This document shows, piece by piece, positions 1 to 5,087 of a stretch of 5,087 nucleotides of DNA (the first letter of the stretch is position 1; every line of letters begins with the position of its first letter). The position numbers were made by a program, and so were the translations under genes. Where the stretch lies: NCBI GenBank assembly GCA_021774995.1, contig JAJFIM010000176.1, positions 1 to 5,087 of the forward strand. The letters run 5' to 3'. The notes under the pieces were generated by a model. It ran no database searches. It saw only the letters and a program-made list of their open reading frames with translations, and was not told the DNA's origin. Origin of the DNA: Alphaproteobacteria bacterium. GTDB taxonomy: Bacteria; Pseudomonadota; Alphaproteobacteria; SMXP01.

Positions 1-2304
1 GAGCGCCAAGGGACCGAGACCAAGCTCGAACAGGCGATTTCCTCGGGCCGATTGGTAGTAATAGTCACGTTTGGGTGTCGCACGGGCGATGATTTCGATC
101 TGGCGAACATTGAGACCAAACTGCTCATAGATCGCTTTTGCTTGCGGTTCGATGGCTTGGGTATTGGGCAGGAATATGCGGTTGGGGCAACTCTCGATGA
201 TCGTCGGGGCAATCGAACTGCCGGCGATATCGGTAAGGCCTTGCGTCGCAAACCAGACAGAAACGTTCTTTTTACGGAGCGTTTTGAGCCATTCGCGAAT
301 ACGCTTGGCGAAAGTCGGATTATCGAGAAAGAGCCAGGCTTCATCCAAAATAAGGAGAGATGGTCGGCCCGCGAGTCCGGTCGAATGCCCGCTATCAAAC
401 TGTTCTTCCAAGCGGTGGAAAAGATAGGTGAGGACCGGGAGGACGGTGCCCGCCTGCCCCATCAATTCTTCCATCTCAAAACATTGGACCGACTTAAGCT
501 GCAGTCGATCTTCGTCGGCATCAAAGAGACGTCCGAACGGGCCTTCCAAGGTGTAGGGCTGAAGCGCCTGACGCAGAGCATTTGACTGCAAAAGGATGGA
601 AAGACCCGTTAGGGTGCGCTCTTTGATAGGCGCGGCTGCGAGACTATTGAGCGCAGACCAGACCGCCTCCTTGATGTCCGGCGTAATCGCAACGTTCTCA
701 TGAGCCAGCAGGCTCAAGATCCAACTTTGCGCAAAGGATCGCTCGCCCTCGACATCGATCCGCGCCAAGGGCTGAAACGCCAAGGCGCCTTTTTCACCAT
801 TATTGGCGGCACCAAGATCGAAATAGGACCCGCCCATGCCAAGTACGGCGGCGCGCGCCGACCCGCCCTTATCGAATAGGGTGATCTGTGCGTGCGCGTA
901 GCGCCGAAACTGAAGCGCTGCCAAGGCCAGAAAAACCGACTTGCCCGCCCCTGTGGGCCCGACAATCAATGTGTGCCCGACATCGCCGATATGGGTTACG
1001 AGCCGGAACGGCGTCGCGCCATTTGTCTTCACCATCATCAAGGGCGGACCGCCCAGGTGGTTATTAGACGGTGGCCCGGCCCACACGGCGGAGATCGGCA
1101 TCATATGGGCAAGGTTCAGCGTATTGATCGGCGCCTGGCGCACATTGGCGTAAACATGTCCCGGCAGAGAGGAAAGCCAAGCCTCAACCGCGTTGACACT
1201 CTCTTCGATGATTGCAAAGCCGCGACCGTTGATGAGACGGTCCAAGGCGCGGATTTTATGGCGCAATCGTGCCGGGTCTGCGTCCCAAACCGTTACGGTG
1301 GTGGTGACGTAGCCGTAAGAAACGAGATCACCGCCCAGTTCCTGTAAGGCGGCATCGGCATCTGCCGTTTTATTGTCCGCATCGCTATCGACCAGGGCCG
1401 AATCTTGATTGGTCATGACTTCTTTGATGATGGCGGCGATGGATTTGCGCTTGGCGAACCAATGACGGCGCTGGCGCGTGATGACCTTGTTGGCTTGCCA
1501 TTTATCGAGCGCGATGAACCTTGTCATCCAACGATAGGAAAAATCGAGATCATTGAGCGCCCCCAACATGCCGGGTGTGGTCGATCCGGGAAAGCCTAGG
1601 ATCGTCAACGTGCGCATATGCGAGGGACCCAACATCGGCTCCAGGCCGCCGGTCAGGCTGGTGTCGACCAAAATAGCGTCGAGATACGCAGGGATCTCCG
1701 GCACTGCGATGGGATGGCGCCTTAACGAGATACAATCGTGAAGATAGGTGAGCGTCTCGCCATCGTTAAGCGGCGCCAATTCCGGCATGAGTGTGCTGAG
1801 AGCATCGAAGATGCGGTCGGTCTCGGCGATAAACCCATCGAGGGTGTCGCGGTAATCGACGCCTTTGGTCTTGTCGGAGCTCTCATACAGGAGCTTCTCG
1901 GCCCGACCGACATTCTCCGCAGGCGGCAAAAAAACAAGTGTCAGAAAGAAACGGCTTTCATAATGGGCATCCTCTTCCTCGAAGGCGGCACGGCGTTCTT
2001 CCTCCACCATTGATGACAACGGGTCAGGAAAATGATCGTGAGGATAGTCACGCGCTTCGCTGCGGGCCGCCTCAAAAAACAAGGCCCAACCGGAACCGAT
2101 GCGGCGCAGGATATTATTGATCCGGGCACAGGTGGCGACAAGTTCCGCTTCCGTCGCGCTCTCCAGATCCGGCCCCCGAAACCGCGCTGTGCGCTGAAAG
2201 CTGCCGTCTTTGTTCAAGACAATGCCGGGCGCGACCAGACAGGCCCAGGGCAAATAATCGCCAAGCTGCGTCTGCGTTGTGCGGTACTCGGAGAGATTTA
2301 GCAT
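1..2304 (-). CDS. trbE: TrbE, VirB4-family conjugation ATPase (3' end cut by window edge)
   Basis: TrbE is the large cytoplasmic/inner-membrane ATPase of the mating-pair apparatus, equivalent to VirB4, and powers pilus assembly and substrate transfer. I translated the frame by hand from the ATG at 2304 to base 1: 768 codons with no stop, so the gene is intact here and lacks only its C-terminus, probably some 50 residues judging from the usual 810-850. The start MLNLSEYR is typical of the family. The first ~400 residues form the CagE/TrbE/VirB domain. Walker A is GPTGAGKS at 449-456, Walker B is SLLILDEAW at 649-657, and a conserved WFATQG follows at 684-689. The visible end (ELGLGPLAL) matches the region just before the family's C-terminus. 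An in-frame TAA at 2319-2317 excludes a longer start. AAGGGA at 2318-2313 is a moderate ribosome site. It overlaps the trbD stop by 7 bases (ATGCTAA). Identification is from remembered family sequence, not a search. Confidence 0.96.
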   Translation of the reverse strand, partial: MLNLSEYRTTQTQLGDYLPWACLVAPGIVLNKDGSFQRTARFRGPDLESATEAELVATCARINNILRRIGSGWALFFEAARSEARDYPHDHFPDPLSSMVEEERRAAFEEEDAHYESRFFLTLVFLPPAENVGRAEKLLYESSDKTKGVDYRDTLDGFIAETDRIFDALSTLMPELAPLNDGETLTYLHDCISLRRHPIAVPEIPAYLDAILVDTSLTGGLEPMLGPSHMRTLTILGFPGSTTPGMLGALNDLDFSYRWMTRFIALDKWQANKVITRQRRHWFAKRKSIAAIIKEVMTNQDSALVDSDADNKTADADAALQELGGDLVSYGYVTTTVTVWDADPARLRHKIRALDRLINGRGFAIIEESVNAVEAWLSSLPGHVYANVRQAPINTLNLAHMMPISAVWAGPPSNNHLGGPPLMMVKTNGATPFRLVTHIGDVGHTLIVGPTGAGKSVFLALAALQFRRYAHAQITLFDKGGSARAAVLGMGGSYFDLGAANNGEKGALAFQPLARIDVEGERSFAQSWILSLLAHENVAITPDIKEAVWSALNSLAAAPIKERTLTGLSILLQSNALRQALQPYTLEGPFGRLFDADEDRLQLKSVQCFEMEELMGQAGTVLPVLTYLFHRLEEQFDSGHSTGLAGRPSLLILDEAWLFLDNPTFAKRIREWLKTLRKKNVSVWFATQGLTDIAGSSIAPTIIESCPNRIFLPNTQAIEPQAKAIYEQFGLNVRQIEIIARATPKRDYYYQSARGNRLFELGLGPLAL

Positions 2305-2555
2305 GAGAGATATCCCTTATGACGCACATGGCGGATCAAAACTTCCATGAAACGTGGATCTTTCTTGGCGGCGTAGACCGCTGCCGCATGACCCAATAGC
2401 CAGACGGCAAGTCCTGCGATCCAGAGCTGAAGACCGAGCCCTAAGGCGGCAGCGAGCGTCCCGTTGATGATCGCCACGCCCCTGGGGGCTCCCGCCATCA
2501 GGATCGGCTCAGTTAAGGAGCGATGCAGAGGGATTTCGTATCCTTCGATTGTCAT
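2298..2555 (-). CDS. trbD: TrbD, VirB3-like inner-membrane conjugation protein
   Basis: TrbD is the small VirB3-like membrane component that works next to TrbE (VirB4) in pilus assembly. From the ATG at 2555 the product is 85 residues, a usual size. A short polar N-terminus (MTIEGYEIPLHRSL) leads into the family's PRGVAIINGT segment at 24-33. Two hydrophobic stretches follow, at about 26-42 and 44-62, then a DPRF motif at 66-69, typical of VirB3/TrbD, and a basic C-terminal end (RHVRHKGYLSC). An in-frame ATG 15 bases upstream, at 2570, overlaps the trbC stop as ATGA and would add MRSAP. I prefer 2555 because AGGAG at 2567-2563 lies 7 bases before it, whereas the 2570 ATG is preceded only by a weak site. 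The stop TAA at 2300-2298 overlaps the start of trbE. Confidence 0.92.
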   Translation of the reverse strand: MTIEGYEIPLHRSLTEPILMAGAPRGVAIINGTLAAALGLGLQLWIAGLAVWLLGHAAAVYAAKKDPRFMEVLIRHVRHKGYLSC

Positions 2556-2562
2556 GGGCGCG

Positions 2563-2567
2563 CTCCT
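2563..2567 (-). promoter_or_regulatory. Ribosome binding site that decides the trbD start
   Basis: AGGAG lies 7 bases before the ATG at 2555 and shares its first base with the trbC stop TGA (2569-2567). The competing ATG at 2570 is preceded by a sequence ending CTTGGTTGG, with no good Shine-Dalgarno match at normal distance, and would place this AGGAG inside the coding region. This favours the 85-residue TrbD. Confidence 0.75.
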
Positions 2568-2887
2568 CATCCAACCAAGGCGCCGCCGCCAAAGGAGAAG
2601 AACGACAGGAAAAAGCTCGTCGCCGCGAAGGCGATCGAAAGCCCGAAGACGATTTGCACCAGGCGCCGAAAGCCGCCGGAGGACTCGCCAAAGGCCAAAG
2701 CCAGACCGGTCATAATAATGACAATGACCGCGACGATCCGCGCCACCGGTCCCTCAATCGATTGAAGGATCTGCGTGAGCGGTGCTTCCCACGGCATGCC
2801 CGACCCGGCGGCCTGAGCCGACCCGGTCAAGCAGATCAGCAAAAGAAAAGTAAAAATCGCGAGGGATTTTGAGTTTGTTGGGTCCAT
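2567..2887 (-). CDS. trbC: TrbC, conjugative pilus prepilin
   Basis: TrbC is the precursor of the conjugative pilus subunit (VirB2/TrbC family), inserted in the inner membrane and then polymerised. The product has 106 residues. A signal peptide spans about 1-26: K7 in the N-region, hydrophobic core near 9-20 (LAIFTFLLLICL), and a probable leader peptidase site after AQA at 24-26. The mature part begins AGSGMPWEAPL and has two membrane segments at about 49-66 and 77-98, joined by a short loop (GESSGGFRR). The C-terminus is FGGGALVG (99-106). In RP4, TrbC is trimmed after a glycine and made circular by TraF; the GGG/ALVG end could be processed likewise, which is inference. GGAGGA at 2898-2893 is a strong ribosome site 5 bases before the ATG. 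The gene starts 14 bases after trbB and its TGA runs into the trbD signals. Confidence 0.94.
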   Translation of the reverse strand: MDPTNSKSLAIFTFLLLICLTGSAQAAGSGMPWEAPLTQILQSIEGPVARIVAVIVIIMTGLALAFGESSGGFRRLVQIVFGLSIAFAATSFFLSFFSFGGGALVG

Positions 2888-2892
2888 GAGTG

Positions 2893-2898
2893 TCCTCC
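2893..2898 (-). promoter_or_regulatory. Strong ribosome binding site for trbC
   Basis: GGAGGA, 5 bases before the trbC ATG, is the best Shine-Dalgarno match in the window. It lies in the 14-base gap after trbB. A strong site fits the need for many copies of the pilus subunit relative to the ATPases of the same transcript, though that link is inference. Confidence 0.8.
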
Positions 2899-2901
2899 AG
2901 A

Positions 2902-3891
2902 TCAGGCGGTTGAAAGGGATAGAGGTGTGAGATTTGAGAGTTGGTAGTCACCATCGCACCCAAGCCCCGTGACTTCGGCGATGGTCTCTACACGCCGCGC
3001 ATCACCGCGACCGCGCATAAAGACGACAAGGTCGATGGCTTCGGCGATAAGGTGCCGTGGCACGGTGATCACCGCCTCCTGGATCAGTTGCTCCAGGCGA
3101 TAAAGACCGGCACGTGCTGAGTTCGCGTGGCACGTGGTGATGCCGCCCGGGTGACCGGTGTTCCAGGCCTTGAGCATATCGAGGGCTTCGGGCCCCCTCA
3201 CCTCACCGACGATGATCCGGTCGGGACGCAGACGCAAAGTTGACCGTACCAACCGACCCAATGTCGCCACGCCTGGTTTGGTGCGGAGGCTGACACAATC
3301 TTCGGCCGCGCAATGAAGTTCACGCGTATCCTCGATCAGGATCACCCTATCGCCGCCAATCGCGACTTCTGCCAGGAGCGCATTAACAAGTGTTGTTTTG
3401 CCGGAGCTGGTGCCGCCGACAACAAGGATATTCTTGGCGGACGTTACCGCGTCTGCCAGAATTTTCGCCTGAACAGGACCCATAATTTGAGCCTCAACAT
3501 AATCGCCCAAGCGATAGAGCACTTTGGCCGGTTTGCGGATGGCAAAGCACGGAGCGGAAGCAATTGGCGGCAGCAATCCTTCAAACCGCTCACCACTTTC
3601 GGGCAATTCGGCGGAGATGATCGGATTAAGGCCATGACATTCTTGGTGGAGATGACTTGCGACCAGACGGATAATGCGCTCGATCTCGGCGGCGTCCAGA
3701 CGCGTACCCGTATCGGCGCGCCCGTCGCCGTGACGATCGACCCACAGTTTGCCATCCGGGTTGACCATCACTTCAATGATCGCGGGATCGCTCAGCGCGG
3801 CCGTGATCGCCGCGCCCATGGCGGTCTTCAACATGGCCTGCCGACGCTCGCCGGTAACTGAAGTTTGGGACGCGCTAAAAAGATCAGTCAT
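2902..3891 (-). CDS. trbB: TrbB, VirB11-type secretion ATPase
   Basis: TrbB is the hexameric VirB11-family traffic ATPase on the cytoplasmic face of the conjugation channel. It drives pilus formation and DNA transfer. The product is 329 residues, close to the family norm of about 320. The N-terminal domain (about 15-125) includes the motif IIEVMVNPDGKLW at 38-50. The ATPase domain has Walker A GGTSSGKTT at 159-167, an Asp box ILIEDTREL at 184-192, Walker B-type RIIVGEVRG at 225-233 and a His box GHPGGITTCHANSA at 246-259. All key residues appear present. The open frame extends upstream to 4014, but that part lies inside the RHH gene in another frame and looks like shadow sequence. The ATG at 3891 follows GAGG at 3901-3898 by 6 bases and gives the natural start MTDLFSASQ. 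The first 8 bases (ATGACTGA) overlap the end of the RHH gene, which suggests translational coupling. Confidence 0.96.
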   Translation of the reverse strand: MTDLFSASQTSVTGERRQAMLKTAMGAAITAALSDPAIIEVMVNPDGKLWVDRHGDGRADTGTRLDAAEIERIIRLVASHLHQECHGLNPIISAELPESGERFEGLLPPIASAPCFAIRKPAKVLYRLGDYVEAQIMGPVQAKILADAVTSAKNILVVGGTSSGKTTLVNALLAEVAIGGDRVILIEDTRELHCAAEDCVSLRTKPGVATLGRLVRSTLRLRPDRIIVGEVRGPEALDMLKAWNTGHPGGITTCHANSARAGLYRLEQLIQEAVITVPRHLIAEAIDLVVFMRGRGDARRVETIAEVTGLGCDGDYQLSNLTPLSLSTA

Positions 3892-4390
3892 CAACGGCCT
3901 CGCTCTCCCCAGAATCAGACCCTTGGCTGTTCTTCTTGACCGCGTCGAGGGCGTCGATCTCTTCGGACGTGAAGAAATCGCTCGTCCTGGGATCGATCTC
4001 TTCGAGAACGTCACGGATCATGTTTTTGCCGCCCGCCAGCCTGCGGGCAAGTTGAGTTACGAAATACTCGAAGCGCTCCTTACCGAGCGCCCGGGCTGGC
4101 GCTTGTTCCGCTCCCGGCAGTGGCGGCGTAATGGTCAGGTAATAGCGGACAAAGAGCGCCACACTCTCACTGAGGATGGTCTGATCCCGGTCTAATCGCT
4201 CAAATTGGCGCGAGATCCGATCGAGCCGTCGAATGATCGCAGCATCGCGTTGATCGTCCCGCTCGGGCGTGAGGAACGCGGCGAGTGCGGCTTCGGTAAT
4301 AGCTGATTTCGAGACGCCTGGCCGTTTGACCGCGATGCGTAATTGCTCATCAACCTGGTCGGATAGATAGATGCAAAGACGGGCTTTCAC
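3884..4390 (-). CDS. CopG-like ribbon-helix-helix protein of the tra-trb operon
   Basis: The product is 168 residues, small and probably DNA-binding, of the kind often annotated as a CopG family regulator between traG and trbB. The N-terminus fits a ribbon-helix-helix fold: a strand at about 3-9 (ARLCIYL), helix at 11-22, turn near PGVS (24-27) and second helix at 28-40 (KSAITEAALAAFL). A charged helix with coiled-coil character follows at about 49-75 (RRLDRISRQFERLDRD), then a hydrophobic stretch VALFVRYYLTITPPLP at 77-92 and a helical segment at 100-132. The end (about 145-168) is polar and acidic (SGESEAVDD). The role is not shown by sequence: it could repress the operon, or bind the relaxosome or TraG. 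The start is GTG at 4390, fixed by AGGAG at 4402-4398, seven bases upstream and overlapping the traG stop. The next in-frame Met is residue 124, far too late. It overlaps trbB by 8 bases. Confidence 0.9.
   Translation of the reverse strand: MKARLCIYLSDQVDEQLRIAVKRPGVSKSAITEAALAAFLTPERDDQRDAAIIRRLDRISRQFERLDRDQTILSESVALFVRYYLTITPPLPGAEQAPARALGKERFEYFVTQLARRLAGGKNMIRDVLEEIDPRTSDFFTSEEIDALDAVKKNSQGSDSGESEAVDD
3898..3901 (-). promoter_or_regulatory. Ribosome binding site for trbB within the RHH gene
   Basis: GAGG lies 6 bases before the trbB ATG at 3891 and inside the last codons of the RHH gene. A purine-rich GGGGAGAG lies just upstream (3910-3903). Its position supports the 329-residue TrbB over the longer open frame starting at 4014. 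Confidence 0.65.
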
Positions 4391-4397
4391 TTTATCT

Positions 4398-4402
4398 CTC
4401 CT
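4398..4402 (-). promoter_or_regulatory. Ribosome binding site for the GTG-started RHH gene
   Basis: AGGAG overlaps the last two bases of the traG TAG stop and stands 7 bases before the GTG at 4390. The strength and spacing of the site support GTG as the true start. A ribosome ending on traG would sit on this site, so the two genes are probably coupled. Confidence 0.8.
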
Positions 4403-5087
4403 AGAAATTTGGGATTAGATCGTCGTCGGATTGATCAAGGGCGTAGGCTTGGCGAATTGGCTCCACCCGCCCCAAGGGGTTGATGTTCTCGGGCCCAACC
4501 GGATGATCGAATTCGTCCTCAAACAGATGGGCGTCAGGATTAAGCTCGCTCTCTTGCGACGAAGCTTCTTCTTGCAATTCCGGATGACGCGAAAGACCGC
4601 CCTCTTCCTCATTGCTGCCAAAGCCCGCCCGGGGCGATGCCCTACCCGGAACCTCATGCGGTACCCTTACTCGGACGCCCCAATCGTCGACCCGGGGAGA
4701 CGGCCGATCCAAATAGGGACCGCCCGTCTCCAGGCGCGGCGGGGGAATCAGCCGTGCCGTAAAATTACTGTCTTGGTAATACTTCAGTTTGCTGGCGCGG
4801 ATCGGGGCGAGACCGGAGACCATGATGAGTTCTTCGTCCGCACCGAGCTGCATGACCTCGCCGGGCGTCAAGAGCGGACGGGCCGTTTCTTGGCGCGAGA
4901 CCATGACATGGGCAAGCCACGGCGCCAGACGATGGCCGGCATAGTTACGCTGCGCGCGCAGCTCAGTTGCGGTTCCGAGCGAATCTGAAATTCGCTTGGC
5001 GGTGCGTTCATCGTTGGACGCAAAGGCAATCCGGACATGGCAATTATCGAGAATAGAATTGTTCTCACCATAGGCTTTGGTGATCTG
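4401..5087 (-). CDS. traG: TraG, VirD4-type coupling protein (C-terminal 228 residues; 5' end cut by window edge)
   Basis: TraG is the inner-membrane coupling protein that recruits the relaxase-DNA complex and feeds it to the transfer channel. Only the last 228 residues are visible; the frame is open to the right edge, so the N-terminal membrane segments and both Walker motifs lie outside. The first visible residues QITKAYGENNSILDNC, followed by HVRIAFASNDERTAKRISD, are a hallmark of the TraG/VirD4 ATPase domain C-terminus. Next come LLTPGEVMQL (visible residues 72-81) and ADEELIMVSGLAPIRASKLKYY (83-104; family-typical, split here as ADEELIMVSG and LAPIRASKLKYY). From about residue 120 a tail of some 109 residues is rich in Pro, Gly, Glu and Asp and ends DDDLIPNF. 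The ATG at 4904 is internal (HVMVSRQ), not a start. The TAG at 4403-4401 is followed 10 bases later by the RHH gene. Confidence 0.95.
   Translation of the reverse strand, partial: QITKAYGENNSILDNCHVRIAFASNDERTAKRISDSLGTATELRAQRNYAGHRLAPWLAHVMVSRQETARPLLTPGEVMQLGADEELIMVSGLAPIRASKLKYYQDSNFTARLIPPPRLETGGPYLDRPSPRVDDWGVRVRVPHEVPGRASPRAGFGSNEEEGGLSRHPELQEEASSQESELNPDAHLFEDEFDHPVGPENINPLGRVEPIRQAYALDQSDDDLIPNF

Noticed and set aside
52..585. Plus-strand open frame of 177 codons
   Set aside because: It is antisense to the TrbE region holding Walker B and the TQG motif. Nothing supports a separate gene.
892..1347. Plus-strand open frame of 151 codons
   Set aside because: It is antisense to the part of trbE that includes Walker A, in the register opposite trbE codons. 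The product looks like an antisense translation.
1..2304. Possible broken trbE, because only short minus-strand fragments with a stop are found in this region
   Set aside because: Reading every codon from 2304 to 1 shows no in-frame stop and all expected motifs in one frame. The gene simply runs off the left edge.
3313..3861. Plus-strand open frame of 182 codons
   Set aside because: It is antisense to the ATPase core of trbB; the motifs are all on the minus strand. It is a shadow of a conserved GC-rich gene.
3892..4014. N-terminal 41-residue extension of TrbB
   Set aside because: The extra residues are Arg/Ser-rich and are encoded wholly inside the RHH gene in another frame. The ATG at 3891 has a ribosome site and gives a normal TrbB length.
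4431..4988. Plus-strand open frame of 185 codons
   Set aside because: It lies opposite traG, whose reading frame gives recognisable TraG protein. The plus-strand product has no family character I recognise and no operon partner.
1..5087. Search for CRISPR arrays, tRNA or rRNA genes, IS ends, oriT-like inverted repeats or terminators
   Set aside because: By eye I saw no regular repeats, RNA-gene signatures or stem-loop followed by a T run in either direction. The window is almost fully coding on one strand.

Overview
The window is a piece of a conjugative transfer (type IV secretion, IncP/Ti-type tra-trb) gene cluster. All genes lie on the minus strand, so transcription runs from the right edge to the left edge. 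The order is traG (5' part outside the window), a small ribbon-helix-helix (CopG-like) gene, trbB, trbC, trbD and trbE (3' end outside the window). No gene is supported on the plus strand. The long plus-strand frames are antisense shadows of these conserved proteins.

Right to left: 5087-4401 is the C-terminal part of the coupling protein TraG (VirD4 family). 4390-3884 is a 168-residue RHH/CopG-like protein that starts with GTG. 3891-2902 is TrbB, the VirB11-type secretion ATPase. 2887-2567 is TrbC, the prepilin. 2555-2298 is TrbD, the VirB3-like membrane protein. 2304-1 is the first 768 codons of TrbE, the VirB4-type ATPase, open to the left edge. Genes are separated by 10 to 14 bases or overlap by 7 to 8 bases, so the set reads as one translationally coupled operon. 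There is no gap in which a promoter, terminator or RNA gene could be placed. No stretch over 300 bases lacks a gene.

The proteins work together in conjugation. TraG brings the relaxase-DNA complex to the channel. TrbB and TrbE supply ATP-driven energy for pilus assembly and transport. TrbC is the pilus subunit. TrbD is an inner-membrane partner of TrbE. The RHH protein sits between the coupling protein and the mating-pair genes and may be a regulator or a DNA/relaxosome adaptor. The remaining mating-pair genes (trbJ, L, F, G, I) would be expected past the left edge, and relaxase/relaxosome genes may lie past the right edge.

The gene order traG-RHH-trbBCDE is familiar from plasmids and integrative conjugative elements of Proteobacteria, especially Alphaproteobacteria. 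The host is therefore probably an alphaproteobacterium, but this is inference from gene order and general protein character. Whether the replicon is a plasmid or an integrated element cannot be decided here. I did not find a new system. The more interesting points are local: a pilin precursor with a minimal C-terminal tail, an extended acidic tail on TraG, a conserved-looking RHH protein of uncertain role, and a trbD start that is easily mis-annotated.
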